Below, in pieces: positions 52,817 through 62,575 of a stretch of DNA of 64,000 nt (position 1 is its first letter; the number at the start of each line of letters is the position of its first letter). A model generated the notes under the pieces. It was given only the letters and a program-made list of their open reading frames with translations. It was not told the origin of the DNA and did no database searches. This DNA comes from Pirellulaceae bacterium (lineage in GTDB: Bacteria > Planctomycetota > Planctomycetia > Pirellulales > Pirellulaceae). The translations under genes were made by a program, and so were the position numbers. Location: positions 372,001 to 436,000 of the forward strand of contig JAHBXS010000003.1 of assembly GCA_019636375.1 (NCBI GenBank), written 5' to 3'.

Positions 52817-53638
52817 ATGATACAAATTGAGTTGAATCGATTGTCAATCGCGCGCTCACAACGAGCTTTGGTTCTGTGTACTGTTTGTCTAACTTGGCTC
52901 TTACAACCAGACTGTCTTGGGGATATTGTCATCACCCAACGAACCAGTTCGGCGGAGGTAAACGGTTTTGCAGGGGCTGGCGGTGCAGGTCAGTCTTACA
53001 ACAATAGTAATGTGAATACGGGCCTATCAGGGAACTTTTCATTTAGCGACAGTTACAACCTCGCAGTTACTGAGGGAATGCCATTTTCTACGGGTGCCTC
53101 GACTTCTGTTGGATCACTTTCTGTTTCTGACAATCTCGTGCGGGAAAATTCAAAGGCATTCCACTTCACGGGGGCTCGAACGGCGAGTGGTTTGGCCTCG
53201 CATGGAAGCGGAAATGGCGTAGCCACCGGGGCGTTGAACCAAGAAATGAGGGTCCGGTTTCAAGTTGTTGGACAGATGGCAAAGTACCATTTGACGGGCT
53301 TATATGATCCGGGGTCAACCTTTGGAATCGTCGGTGAAACAAGCCTTGTGCAACTCAATCGGCCCTTCACTGCTTTTTCGGCTTTCAGTTTTAGCTCCAC
53401 TGGTCCAGTCAATTTGAGTGGGTCTCTGAATCCTGGGTTTACGTATGAATTTCGATTGCGATTGAGTGATCGACTTGCAGCAGGTTCTACCAATCCTTTC
53501 AACACGGACAATAGTTCCTTCAATTTGTTGTTTAGTGTGAATTCAATTCCGGAACCAAATTGTGGAATCATTGTAGGAATTGCAATGACTTGCGTTTTGA
53601 CTCGCCGTCGAAGGCCTCGGGCGGTTGATAAATGGTAG
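52817..53638 (+). CDS. PEP-CTERM secreted protein
   Basis: A 273-residue exported protein with signal sequence (ALVLCTVCLTWLLQPDCLG), a low-complexity Gly/Ser/Asn-rich middle (AGGAGQSYNNSNVNTGLSGN) and a C-terminal PEP-CTERM sorting signal: SIPEPNCGIIVGIAMTCVL followed by RRRR. Such tails are recognised by an exosortase, which cleaves and places the protein at the cell surface or matrix. No exosortase gene is nearby. A GGGAG ribosome site precedes the ATG at 52817. No known enzymatic domain. Confidence 0.82.
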   Translation: MIQIELNRLSIARSQRALVLCTVCLTWLLQPDCLGDIVITQRTSSAEVNGFAGAGGAGQSYNNSNVNTGLSGNFSFSDSYNLAVTEGMPFSTGASTSVGSLSVSDNLVRENSKAFHFTGARTASGLASHGSGNGVATGALNQEMRVRFQVVGQMAKYHLTGLYDPGSTFGIVGETSLVQLNRPFTAFSAFSFSSTGPVNLSGSLNPGFTYEFRLRLSDRLAAGSTNPFNTDNSSFNLLFSVNSIPEPNCGIIVGIAMTCVLTRRRRPRAVDKW

Positions 53639-54168
53639 CCTGAAGTCAAGACGATATGTATTGCAACAACCCTTGGCCTAACTGTTGAATTTGTGCGTAG
53701 AAGAAAAAAACACCTTTTTACCCTTCTCAGTACGCAATTAAATTCTAGCTTTCTGTGCGGCGAAACTGCGAATCCATGAAATCTTTAACGCAGCATGCTC
53801 CAAAGCAAGAGCCCAGATTTCGGCAAAAACGAGGCACGACCGCCGAAGGTGTTGTCGAGTCTTTATAGGTCGCACGTTGTAACTTTGTTGTTAATCCGTG
53901 GATGAGACTGGACACCTATTGGAAGTTGGTTGATGGAAAGTTGAGCGGAATTCGCTCTTCATTTTTCCACTTTTGAGTTGGGCGTATTTGCGTCTCTAAG
54001 ACATTCAATTTCGGTAGTCGCAGATCGGCTTGGCGAAAACTCGCGAAATCGGATTGGCTTTTGCACCTAACCAAAATGCCTATCGTGGTTTCGCACCCAT
54101 TCAACTTGGGCACTTGGGTAGAAATCAAACCACCAAGTCCCTGAGATTCGAATTTTCTGACGAGCGGT
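53639..54168. other. intergenic, no supported gene
   Basis: 530 bases between convergent genes. No terminator hairpin or repeat stood out on reading. An open frame at 53916-54128 has no support. Confidence 0.5.
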
Positions 54169-55599
54169 CTAACTGCCTTTGACAGAGAAGACCCGTTTGT
54201 CGGTTCGGAAAATCAGTCGCTTGGGAAGTAGGGCCGGGGAGGCCATTGCCATTTCGCCGATTTTGATGGTTTCCAGCAACTCGTATTTTTCACCTGCCCG
54301 GATCACGTAAACGTTTCCTTGTTCGCTGGCGACGAAAATCTTTCCGTCCGCCGCCCACGGGGAACTTGTAAAATCTGCACCAGACGTTTTGATTCGCTCT
54401 TTGTAGGATTCTTCACCTGTGGCCAAATCCAGCCGAGTAAAGATGCCGTTGTCGTTCAGAATATAGAGACCATTTTCGTAAACGAGGGGAGTCGGAATGT
54501 ATGAAGTCGCTCGGGGGCGTGACCATTCGATAAACTCATTCGTGGATTCGTCATTCTTGAGTGTAATGTCCCCCGTGGCTCCCGGGCGGATAACATACAT
54601 TGGTTGAGGCGCACCGCCGTTGACAATTAATTTATCGCCCACGCCGAAGGGACTGGCCGCCGGCCCCATACGAAGCCCTTTGAGAAACCACAATTCATTT
54701 CCGTCTAGGTCGTAAGACGTCAAACGTGTCGGGCCAATCGTGACAATTTCAGTCCGTTGGCTATTTTTCCAAAGGAAAGGCGTGGTCCAACTCGAAGCCT
54801 GCATCGGCCTTTCGCCCTCGGCGAAATCGCCGCGTTTCGCCCGCCAAATCTCCTCACCGTCGCTGGTCCGAAAGGCGGCCAAGTAAGAGGCTTCTTCGTT
54901 GTCATTAAGGACAATTAATTTTCCATCGACCAGTAACGGAGAACTTCCTGTCCCAAAATCTAGGTAAACCGGATGATTGGACAGGTTTTTCTTCCAAACC
55001 AACTCTCCCGAAAAATCGAAAGCGTACAAGCCTAAATTTCCTGCCAACACAAAAACTTTTTCGCCGTCGGTCACGGGTGTTTCCGAACTGAAACTGTTTT
55101 TACGATGACTGCCTCCTGGCGGTTTGCCTTGATGGTACTCGCGTTGCCATTCCAATTTCCCTGACTCCAAGTCGATGCATACCAGCGCGTAATTCAAGTT
55201 CACCTCATGGGGCATTTCGAAATCCCGCTCTTGGACCATTTTCATCAATTCTTCACCGGTGATACCGAGAGCCGTCAACTCCGCGACGTAATCGTTGCTG
55301 TAAGTGGTGCCGGTCTGGGCCGGTTTCATTTCTTTGTCAGAAAGGACAGTTGTCACGAACACCTTGCCATTCGATACTATCGGCGAAGACCAACCGCGAC
55401 CGGGAATATCTAGCGACCACTCCAAGTCGTCGGTCATTGACCAATTCGATGGCAGTTGCAATTGATCGCCGACAGGGTTTGCGTCCGGCCCGCGAAATTG
55501 AGGCCAGTCTAGTTGCTGCCCCAACAAGTCGCCGCCCGACATTGACATCGATAAAAAACAAATGACAACAACGAATGGCAAATGAAAACTTGAACGCAT
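54169..55599 (-). CDS. exported PQQ-like beta-propeller protein
   Basis: A 476-residue exported protein (signal HLPFVVVICFLSMSMSGGDL) built of PQQ-like propeller blades: DLEWSLDIPGRGWSSPIVSN, GKVFVTTVLSDKE, CIDLESGKLEWQREY, VTDGEKVFVLAGNLGLYAFD, LVVNGGAPQPMYVIRP-like strands and DLATGEESYKER. Each blade has the W-x-G-D-aromatic pattern of the family. No quinoprotein dehydrogenase signature (calcium or disulfide site) was identified, so it is more likely a binding scaffold than an enzyme. It lies 44 bases downstream of the S9 peptidase gene on the same strand and may be cotranscribed. Confidence 0.85.
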   Translation of the reverse strand: MRSSFHLPFVVVICFLSMSMSGGDLLGQQLDWPQFRGPDANPVGDQLQLPSNWSMTDDLEWSLDIPGRGWSSPIVSNGKVFVTTVLSDKEMKPAQTGTTYSNDYVAELTALGITGEELMKMVQERDFEMPHEVNLNYALVCIDLESGKLEWQREYHQGKPPGGSHRKNSFSSETPVTDGEKVFVLAGNLGLYAFDFSGELVWKKNLSNHPVYLDFGTGSSPLLVDGKLIVLNDNEEASYLAAFRTSDGEEIWRAKRGDFAEGERPMQASSWTTPFLWKNSQRTEIVTIGPTRLTSYDLDGNELWFLKGLRMGPAASPFGVGDKLIVNGGAPQPMYVIRPGATGDITLKNDESTNEFIEWSRPRATSYIPTPLVYENGLYILNDNGIFTRLDLATGEESYKERIKTSGADFTSSPWAADGKIFVASEQGNVYVIRAGEKYELLETIKIGEMAMASPALLPKRLIFRTDKRVFSVKGS

Positions 55600-55643
55600 A
55601 AAAAAATTCCGATTCGAAAATTAGGTGACCATCAATTGCCGCA

Positions 55644-57632
55644 TTAATCGCCCAACAAGTGTTGGCGGACGAACATGATCGTGGCATAAAACTGAAAATC
55701 GGCATTGGATTTCTTACGGAAGCCATGCCCCTCGTCCTTCGCCATCAAGTACCACACTGGACCGTTGTTGGTTTTGACTTTTTCGACCATTTGTTCGGCC
55801 TCGGAGAGCGGAACGCGAGGATCGTTCCCCCCTTGGATCACAAACAGGGGCTTGGTGATCTTATGGGCATTGTTGAGCGGAGCGATTTTCTCGAAAAAAG
55901 CAGCCATTTCAGGGTCCCGCTCGTCTCCATATTCGACTCGCCGCAAATCGCGACGATAGCTTTCGGTGTTTTTCAAAAACGTTCCAAAATGCGAAATTCC
56001 CACAATATCGACCGAGCAACGCAGGCGATCATTGAAGTGGGTCGCTGAGGCCAGCGTCAAATAACCGCCGTAACTGCCACCCGTGACCATCACGCGATCC
56101 GCGTCCAGATTGGGCTGGGTTTCGATCCAGTCGAGCAACGCTCCGATGTCGCGCACCGAGTCCTCTCGCAACATGCCATTGTCGAGCGAGACAAAGGTCT
56201 TCCCAAAACCGGTCGATCCGCGAACGTTGGGATAGATCAAGGCGATCCCTAACTCGTTCAAAAAGTAATTGTTGCGAGCTTGAAAACCGGGACGCGACTG
56301 CCCCTCTGGGCCACCGTGAATGTTGATGATCACCGGACGTTTGCCGGTAAATTTGGCGTGGGGCGGATACAGAAACCCGGAAATCTCCAATCCGTCAAAA
56401 CTCTCCCAGCGAATTAGCTCTGGCTCCGAAAGCTCTTCCGCAATGAGGCCACCGAGCTCGCTCTCTGTCCAGCGGACAACCCCGCCACTCGTGACGTCAT
56501 ACGAATAAACGTCCGCTGCCGAACGGGCCGAACTGACGGTGAAGGCGATTTCGCGGCTGTTGTTGTGCCAACTTCCGCTACCGATGACGCCGACCGGCAA
56601 ACCTTCGATGGGTTTGTACTCCTCGGTCGCCGTATTCAGAAGGTAGGCCTTCGACAATCCAAATTCGTTGGTTAAAAAACTAAGCTGTCTTCCGTCGGGA
56701 GAAATTTCGAATCCAACCACGTCCCAGACGATTTCTTTGCTCAGGCATTTCGTCTCGCCGCTTGCAAGGTCTCGATAGAACAAACGCTTGAACTCACTGT
56801 CTTCGTCCGAGGTAAAATACAGGCCGCGTCCGTCTTTCGAAAATGCGGCACCGCCATAAGAGACGTCGGCAGCTAATTCGCTGAGTGGTTGTTTTGCTCC
56901 GGTGCTGACGTCGATCAACCAAAGATTGGATTTCGTTACAGAGAGATACTCGATGGCCACCAGGGAACGATCGTCGGGGGACCAGTCGCTGGCACTCCAG
57001 CCACCCCCTGAAAGTTCGGCAACTGACGAACTTGACTGCGGATTCAGTGGGTCCATGACCCAGACATCTCGGTCGGCACCATTGCGTCGCGTCGTCGCGT
57101 AGACAAAACGATCTTTGGCGTTGTTCCATAGAACTCCACCGTTTTGAGAACGCCCCCCGTCGGTCAGCAATGTCACCTCGCCAGTCGCAACGTCATAGCG
57201 ATAAAGCTGTCCAAACTCGTTTCCGCCCACATCTCGCGAGAACACGAAATAGTCCCCCGCCTTTGGTTCCCAACTCGCCGAACCAACCGGTTCAGTGAAA
57301 AACGTGAGTTGTTGCCGAGCACCACCTGGCATCTTTACGAGATGCAATTGAGGAGTATTGGCGAACCGGGTCGAGATCAACATTTCACGTCGCAAGGGAT
57401 GCCAGTCAACGAAACCGGCAGTGCGTGATTCGGTGTAGCGGGCAACTTCACCGGCGAGTTGTGCGGGAATCGGTGGGATACCGTCAACGACCAAGTTGTC
57501 TCCAGGAACGATCCAAGACGTTTTCGATGGTTGCGAGTCCGATTGGAATGCAAATCCCGTCTGAAATAAAAAGGCCGTTATCACGATGGCAATCGTCAAC
57601 CGAAAGACGCCTACAATTTGTTTTGCATTCAT
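55644..57632 (-). CDS. exported S9 peptidase (acylaminoacyl/DPP-like)
   Basis: A 662-residue serine peptidase with signal sequence (FRLTIAIVITAFLFQTGFAF), an N-terminal beta-propeller of TolB/WD-like blades (SWEPKAGDYFVFSRDVGG, RYDVATGEVTLLTDGGR, DWSPDDRSLVAIEYLS), and a C-terminal alpha/beta-hydrolase. Catalytic Ser lies in VTGGSYGGYLTLASA, Asp in VIQGGNDPRVP and His in DEGHGFRKKSN. INIHGGPEGQSRPG is the oxyanion strand. Likely substrate is oligopeptides, cut from the N-terminal side. A leaderless propeller-hydrolase order distinguishes it from the S9A enzyme at 21480. Confidence 0.92.
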   Translation of the reverse strand: MNAKQIVGVFRLTIAIVITAFLFQTGFAFQSDSQPSKTSWIVPGDNLVVDGIPPIPAQLAGEVARYTESRTAGFVDWHPLRREMLISTRFANTPQLHLVKMPGGARQQLTFFTEPVGSASWEPKAGDYFVFSRDVGGNEFGQLYRYDVATGEVTLLTDGGRSQNGGVLWNNAKDRFVYATTRRNGADRDVWVMDPLNPQSSSSVAELSGGGWSASDWSPDDRSLVAIEYLSVTKSNLWLIDVSTGAKQPLSELAADVSYGGAAFSKDGRGLYFTSDEDSEFKRLFYRDLASGETKCLSKEIVWDVVGFEISPDGRQLSFLTNEFGLSKAYLLNTATEEYKPIEGLPVGVIGSGSWHNNSREIAFTVSSARSAADVYSYDVTSGGVVRWTESELGGLIAEELSEPELIRWESFDGLEISGFLYPPHAKFTGKRPVIINIHGGPEGQSRPGFQARNNYFLNELGIALIYPNVRGSTGFGKTFVSLDNGMLREDSVRDIGALLDWIETQPNLDADRVMVTGGSYGGYLTLASATHFNDRLRCSVDIVGISHFGTFLKNTESYRRDLRRVEYGDERDPEMAAFFEKIAPLNNAHKITKPLFVIQGGNDPRVPLSEAEQMVEKVKTNNGPVWYLMAKDEGHGFRKKSNADFQFYATIMFVRQHLLGD

Positions 57633-57933
57633 GACTTTCTCGATGTTGTTTTGTTGAAATTAGGATTTTTTGAAATCGCATGTTGTTGAGATGCGATGTC
57701 TTAAATATCATCAGGCATTGAGTGGGCTGGCAAATGCAGGGGCGCCTTTTCACGGAGTGAAAAGGCACGTAGCCGTTCACTACGTGAACGAGCGACTCAC
57801 ACCGTGAACGAGCGACGAGTCACCGCACAACTCTGGAGTGACTCGCTTAAACATACGTACCCACCCTTTTAATACGTCGCCCCGAAAGTGCCGCTCTCAA
57901 TTTTAATCAAAGACGAGCGAACTTTGGGGTTGT
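57633..57933. other. intergenic, palindromic repeats
   Basis: 301 bases between S9 peptidase and aspS. It has palindromes of the TTCACTCCGTGAA family: CCTTTTCACGGAGTGAAAAGG at 57745-57765 and CGTTCACTACGTGAACG at 57774-57790, with central CACGT. Further copies of CCGTGAACGAGCGAC follow. It has no gene. Confidence 0.65.
57745..57790. repeat. TTCACTCCGTGAA palindrome element
   Basis: Two hairpins around a central CACGT, the same layout as at 7363-7408 and as at the intron insertion site. No intron is present here. Confidence 0.75.
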
Positions 57934-59712
57934 CTACTCGGGAGTCGGTTGTTTTTTGAGAGCCAGACCAAGTTCGTCCAACTGCCGCTCGTCGACGATG
58001 TTGGGGGCGTCGGTCATCAGGTCTTGGGCCCGCGTGGTTTTGGGGAAGGTGATGCAATCCCGAATGTTATCCAGCCCGGCAAACAGCATCACCAGTCGGT
58101 CCACACCCAACGCAATACCGCCGTGTGGAGGGGCTCCATACCGCAACGCCCCCAGCAAGAACCCGAACCGATGCTCAGCCTCTTCAGGACTCATCCCCAA
58201 CAGCGAGAACACCCGTTGCTGCACAGGATTGTCGTGAATTCGAATCGTACCCCCACCAACTTCGAAACCGTTAAGGACCAAATCATAGGCCTTGGCACGG
58301 ACTCCTGATGGATCGCTTTCGAGTTTCGGCAAGTCTTCGTCCAGCGGTGCGGTGAATGGATGGTGCATGGCAGCCCAGCGATTTTCTTCTTCGTCGCGAG
58401 CAAACATCGGGAACCGCACCACCCACGAAAAATTCATTTCTTTGGGATCGTACAGTTGAAGTTCAGCACCCAAGCGACGCCGCAAACCATGCAGGGTACG
58501 GCAAGACGTTTCCCAAGAATCTGCTACAAACAGAATCACATCACCCGGTTCAGCAGCGACCAGTTTATTCAGCGATTGTAATTGTTCTTCGGTGAAATTC
58601 TTCGCGATGGGTCCGCCCCATCCGTTGGCTTCTAATCGCATCCAGGCGAGCCCCTTGGCACCAAAGTCCCCTTGGACAAAGGTCGTCAGTTCATCAATTC
58701 GTTTCCGCGAAAATGCTTCCGCTGCACCTTTGACGTTCAAGGCCCGCACATAATTTCCGGCATCCGCCGTCCCGCGAAACACACGAAAATCGGTCGTCTT
58801 GGCCCACGCCGTCAAGTCGATGATTTCCAAGCCATACCGCAAATCGGGAGCATCGTGTCCGAACCGCCGCATCGCTTCGTCGTAGCTCATGCGCGGTAGC
58901 GGCAGCTTTAGTTCCAGTCCCAAAACCTCGCGAGCCAAGTGCTGCATCAAGCCGTCGATCATTCCCATGATGTCGTTCTCATCGACGAACGACATCTCCA
59001 TATCCAACTGTGTGAACTCAGGTTGGCGATCGGCCCGCAAATCTTCGTCGCGGAAGCAGCGAGCGATTTGCACGTAGCGATCGTAGCCCGCAATCATCAT
59101 CAATTGTTTGTAGATTTGGGGACTTTGCGGCAACGCATAAAACTGCCCCGGGTGTACACGACTGGGAACAAGGTAATCGCGAGCTCCTTCTGGCGTACTC
59201 CGTCCGAGAATCGGCGTCTCGATGTCAATAAATCCCTGACGCTCGAAGTAGTCGCGGATTTTTTTGGTGATCTGGCTGCGGAGGACCAAGGACCGCTGCA
59301 TCGAATCACGCCGCAGGTCCAAGTAACGAAATTGCAGGCGGCTTTCTTCGCTCGGCACATCGGGCGACGACGGCAAGAACGGCAGCGTTTGGCACTCGTT
59401 CAGAATCTCGACCGACTCCAAATGCAACTCGATTTCGCCGGTTGAAAGGTTGGGGTTCTCTTGCCCGGCAGGTCGCAGAGCTACCTTCCCAGTCGCGCGA
59501 ATAACGTACTCGAACTTCAGTTGCTTGACGACTTCGCGCAACGCATTGCTCGCGTCTGGCGGCAACACCAATTGAGTTTTACCGTAGCGATCGCGCAGGA
59601 CAATAAACGTGCTTTGCCCCATATCGCGAACCCGTTCGACCCAACCGCAAAGGCTGACGACTTGAGGGATATGTTTCGCGGTCAGTTCACCGCAAGTATG
59701 TGTCCGTAACAC
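57934..59712 (-). CDS. aspS: aspartyl-tRNA synthetase
   Basis: The 592-residue class II synthetase charges tRNA-Asp. It has the N-terminal anticodon-binding OB fold (HIPQVVSLCGWVERVRDMGQ), class II motif 2 (RYVQIARCFRDEDLRADRQP, EFTQLDMEMSF), the bacterial GAD insertion (about 290-430) and motif 3 (GIALGVDRLVMLFAGLDNIR). The length is typical of bacterial AspRS. Residues of the flipping loop and motif 2 are intact, so it should be active. The start is at ATG 59710-59712. Confidence 0.97.
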   Translation of the reverse strand: MLRTHTCGELTAKHIPQVVSLCGWVERVRDMGQSTFIVLRDRYGKTQLVLPPDASNALREVVKQLKFEYVIRATGKVALRPAGQENPNLSTGEIELHLESVEILNECQTLPFLPSSPDVPSEESRLQFRYLDLRRDSMQRSLVLRSQITKKIRDYFERQGFIDIETPILGRSTPEGARDYLVPSRVHPGQFYALPQSPQIYKQLMMIAGYDRYVQIARCFRDEDLRADRQPEFTQLDMEMSFVDENDIMGMIDGLMQHLAREVLGLELKLPLPRMSYDEAMRRFGHDAPDLRYGLEIIDLTAWAKTTDFRVFRGTADAGNYVRALNVKGAAEAFSRKRIDELTTFVQGDFGAKGLAWMRLEANGWGGPIAKNFTEEQLQSLNKLVAAEPGDVILFVADSWETSCRTLHGLRRRLGAELQLYDPKEMNFSWVVRFPMFARDEEENRWAAMHHPFTAPLDEDLPKLESDPSGVRAKAYDLVLNGFEVGGGTIRIHDNPVQQRVFSLLGMSPEEAEHRFGFLLGALRYGAPPHGGIALGVDRLVMLFAGLDNIRDCITFPKTTRAQDLMTDAPNIVDERQLDELGLALKKQPTPE

Positions 59713-59756
59713 GATGCTGTTCCTTAAACGATTTCGCTGAAGACTGACAAAAGAAA

Positions 59757-61343
59757 CTAATTCAACCGAACTTGAATGCCGGATTCCTCGATTCCATCCA
59801 GCACCAAGTGCTCGGGGTAGACATTATCACTTCCGCGAATTTCGATGCGGACCTTCCCAGTTGATTCAAGGTCGATGATCGATTTTCGTTTTTGATTGTT
59901 CAAATAGGAAGCAACTTTTTCGTTGACTCGCACAATGAGGGTCCGCAGCTTGGGATTTTGCGATGCCAGCATTAGGAGACGGATCACCTCCAGCGCCATA
60001 CTCTCCTCAGACTTCACGACCCCACGGCCATTGCAGCAAGGGCAATCGTAGTAGACGCTCTTTTTCAAACTCGGCCGAATTCTTTGGCGGGTCATTTCGA
60101 TAAGACCAAACGGGCTGGTCCGCAAAATCTTCGTCCTGGCCCGATCGCGTTTGGTCGCATCCCGCAAGGCGTGTTCAACCGCGCGGCGATGTTTCTCGCG
60201 CCGCATGTCGATGAAGTCGTTGACGATCACGCCTCCGAGGTCTCGCAAACGGAGTTGGCGAGCGATTTCCCGCGCGGCGTTCATGTTGAGTCGATAGGCC
60301 GATTCCTCCGCCGTACCATCAAAGCGAAAGGTTCCGCTATTGACGTCAATGGCGACGAGCGCCTCGGTTTGATCGATCACAATCGAACCGCCTCCATCTA
60401 AGGGGACCGTCCGCTGATTGATTTTGACGATTTCGTCTTCGAGCTTGTATTTGTGGAACAGTGGGTCCTTACCGGTGTAATGGTGTAGGCAGCCGACCTG
60501 TCGCGGCATCACCAACTTCAGGAATTCACGAGCACGATTGTAGTGCTCTTCTCCGTCGATCACGATGCTGTCGATATCCGTGGTAACAATATCGCGAATC
60601 GTGCGAATGATGATGTCGCTTTCCTCGAAGATGTCGATGGGAGCTTCGGTCTTTTTGATCCGTCGCACCATCGCCTTCCAAAGTCGCAACAAATAGGCCA
60701 AGTCTCGCGAGAGTTCGCGACGACTACGACCGGCTCCAGCCGTGCGGACGATGAACCCAAGCCCCTTGGGTGGTTTCAAGTCCAGCAAATATTCTTTGAG
60801 GCGCCGGCGTTCAACCTCATCCTCGATTTTTCGCGAAACCCCAACCCGCCCCAGAGCGGGCATCAGCACGAGATAGCGACCGGGAATGGAAATGTAAGTC
60901 GACAGGGTAGGGCCTTTGTTGCCGATCCCTTCCTTGATGACTTGCACCAGGACCTCGTCACCGCGCTGAAACAGATCTTGGATCGGTGGCTTGTTCTTGG
61001 GTCGAAAGCCCCCGTAGTCTTGGTTGTTGTTGCGTCGTCGCGGCTGGTTTTGCCGTTCACGTTTTTCTTGAGCCGCGATCTCGTCGGGGTCGTAGCCCCC
61101 CTGGCGATAGTAGCTCGGCTCCACGTCGCTGATATGAAGAAATCCGTTTCGTCCCACACCGAAATCCACGAACGCAGCTTGGATGCCCGGTTCGAGGTTA
61201 ACAATCCTTCCTTTGTAGATGTTTCCGACGTAGTTATCTTGGCTGGCTCGTTCGGTGTACAGCTCTTCCAAGCGACCGTCTTCGAGGATCGCAATGCGGC
61301 ATTCTTCCGATTGCGATGCGTTGATCAGCATTTCTTTTTTCAT
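59757..61343 (-). CDS. ribonuclease E/G
   Basis: A 528-residue endoribonuclease of the RNase E/G family, which cuts single-stranded AU-rich RNA in mRNA turnover and rRNA processing. The S1-like start is SEECRIAILEDGRLEELYTE, NYVGNIYKGRIVNLEPGIQA and FVDFGVGRNGFLHISDVEP. A ~50-residue insertion (EKRERQNQPRRRNNNQDYGG) lies in the S1 region. The catalytic metal Asps are in ALVAIDVNSGTFRFDG and LGGVIVNDFIDMRREKHRR. The zinc-link is DCPCCNGRGVV. No long RNase E C-terminal scaffold is present. Start is ATG 61341-61343; upstream TTG is unlikely. Confidence 0.93.
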   Translation of the reverse strand: MKKEMLINASQSEECRIAILEDGRLEELYTERASQDNYVGNIYKGRIVNLEPGIQAAFVDFGVGRNGFLHISDVEPSYYRQGGYDPDEIAAQEKRERQNQPRRRNNNQDYGGFRPKNKPPIQDLFQRGDEVLVQVIKEGIGNKGPTLSTYISIPGRYLVLMPALGRVGVSRKIEDEVERRRLKEYLLDLKPPKGLGFIVRTAGAGRSRRELSRDLAYLLRLWKAMVRRIKKTEAPIDIFEESDIIIRTIRDIVTTDIDSIVIDGEEHYNRAREFLKLVMPRQVGCLHHYTGKDPLFHKYKLEDEIVKINQRTVPLDGGGSIVIDQTEALVAIDVNSGTFRFDGTAEESAYRLNMNAAREIARQLRLRDLGGVIVNDFIDMRREKHRRAVEHALRDATKRDRARTKILRTSPFGLIEMTRQRIRPSLKKSVYYDCPCCNGRGVVKSEESMALEVIRLLMLASQNPKLRTLIVRVNEKVASYLNNQKRKSIIDLESTGKVRIEIRGSDNVYPEHLVLDGIEESGIQVRLN

Positions 61344-61716
61344 GTGTAAAAATCCCAATTAAGTGGCGGGGCATTGGCAGCCGCCGGGGGTTGAATTGAT
61401 GGATAGAGTCGAGCAGACTCCCGTGGCTTGCGGCGTCCGTCGCCGATTCCCGATTGCTTCGGCAGACGAAAAGACTTATCTCGTCGAGTGTGGCACCGTC
61501 GTCATTGTGGAGGATGCCCGTGCCAGAAGAAGCCGAACCGCTGGCCAGAACAAGCGACGGCGCAAATGATCCGTCGTTGGAGAGGCAGTTCGAAATGTGG
61601 GGAAAATGAATTGTCATTGCAAACCTGGTTGTCTACCTGGTGAGCAAAACAAACTTTTCGAGAAATCAACGGGTGGTCGAGTCAGCGACGGGCGAGCCCA
61701 TCAGCTTGCTCGTCGT
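61344..61716. other. intergenic, no supported gene
   Basis: 373 bases. An open plus-strand frame at 61363-61569 ends in RSRTAGQNKRRRK and could be a small basic protein, but it has no ribosome site or recognised family and overlaps a minus frame. I leave it unannotated. Confidence 0.5.
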
Positions 61717-62004
61717 TCAGCCATCTGACTCCCTGGGAAATCCGGAGGCGACTAATTCGGCGAGGACTTTGACGGCATCGACCGCGTCAGGGCCGGTGGC
61801 TTCGAGTGCCATTTGAGTCCCTTGAGTGGCTCCGAGCGTCAAAATCGACAGCACACTTTTGCCGTCGATTCGCAGATCGTCTTTGACCAGTTCGATTTGG
61901 CTGCTGAACTTTGCAGCCGCCTCGGCAAACAGATACGCCGGTCGCATGTGCAGTCCCTGCGGATTGCAAACGGTGACCGTGACTGAGTGCTTGTTTTCAG
62001 ACAT
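61717..62004 (-). CDS. ptsH: PTS phosphocarrier protein HPr
   Basis: A 95-residue protein that passes phosphate from PTS enzyme I to EIIA domains. Active-site His is in CNPQGLHMRPAYL and the regulatory-loop region is DGKSVLSILTLGA, where Ser46 would lie. Length is normal. Start is ATG 62002-62004 (MSENKHSVTV); a GTG three codons upstream is possible. It lies 44 bases after ptsN on the same strand. Enzyme I is not in the window. Confidence 0.95.
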   Translation of the reverse strand: MSENKHSVTVTVCNPQGLHMRPAYLFAEAAAKFSSQIELVKDDLRIDGKSVLSILTLGATQGTQMALEATGPDAVDAVKVLAELVASGFPRESDG

Positions 62005-62048
62005 TGATTTCACGTTAAGTTTGTTTTGCGTACGTTTTTTTGAAGAAG

Positions 62049-62513
62049 CTAGGCGTTGTCCGCTTCTTCGAGGACTTGTTGGATGTCTTCTGCCGTTTTT
62101 GATTGTTTCAAAAAGCGACAGAACATGTCATCCTGAAGTTGTTTGGAGATATTCTCCAACGCTCGCAAATGGTCCCCTGGTCGATCAGGGGGTGAAATCA
62201 ACAAGAAAAACAAATGGACTTTCTCGCCGTCCAGGCTTTGGAACTCGACGCCGGTGTGGCTGACACCGACGGTTCCGGTCGGTTCGCTCACGCTGGCGTG
62301 TTTGGTGTGGGGTACGGCAATCCCTCGTCCAATTCCAGTACTTCCCAATTCCTCACGCTTCATAATCGCTTGGATGATGTTTTCCTTTTCGGCTTCCTGG
62401 AGTTGACCGGTAGCGACCAAATTTTCAATAAGTTCGCGGACCACGGCCTCCTTTTCCGTGGAAACCAGTCCAACTTTAATTGCCTCGGTTTTAACAAAGT
62501 TTCGAAATTTCAT
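62049..62513 (-). CDS. ptsN: PTS IIA-like nitrogen-regulatory protein (PtsN)
   Basis: A 154-residue EIIA-Ntr domain protein. Phosphorylated His lies in GRGIAVPHTKHASV, and FQSLDGEKVHLFFLLISPPD and RALENISKQLQDD follow the family pattern. PtsN usually regulates K+ transport, nitrogen or envelope genes instead of transporting sugar. Position between hpf and ptsH matches the widespread hpf-ptsN-(rapZ)-ptsH order beside rpoN. Start is ATG 62511-62513. Confidence 0.95.
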   Translation of the reverse strand: MKFRNFVKTEAIKVGLVSTEKEAVVRELIENLVATGQLQEAEKENIIQAIMKREELGSTGIGRGIAVPHTKHASVSEPTGTVGVSHTGVEFQSLDGEKVHLFFLLISPPDRPGDHLRALENISKQLQDDMFCRFLKQSKTAEDIQQVLEEADNA

Positions 62514-62575
62514 GTGTATTCCTCTAAGTTTACAGGTTGACCAACTGCGGGTCCGATTCCACGATCTGGAAACCG

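Noticed and set aside
61363..61569. Small basic plus-strand protein upstream of RNase E/G
   Set aside because: A basic C terminus is suggestive but there is no ribosome site or family match, and a minus frame overlaps it.
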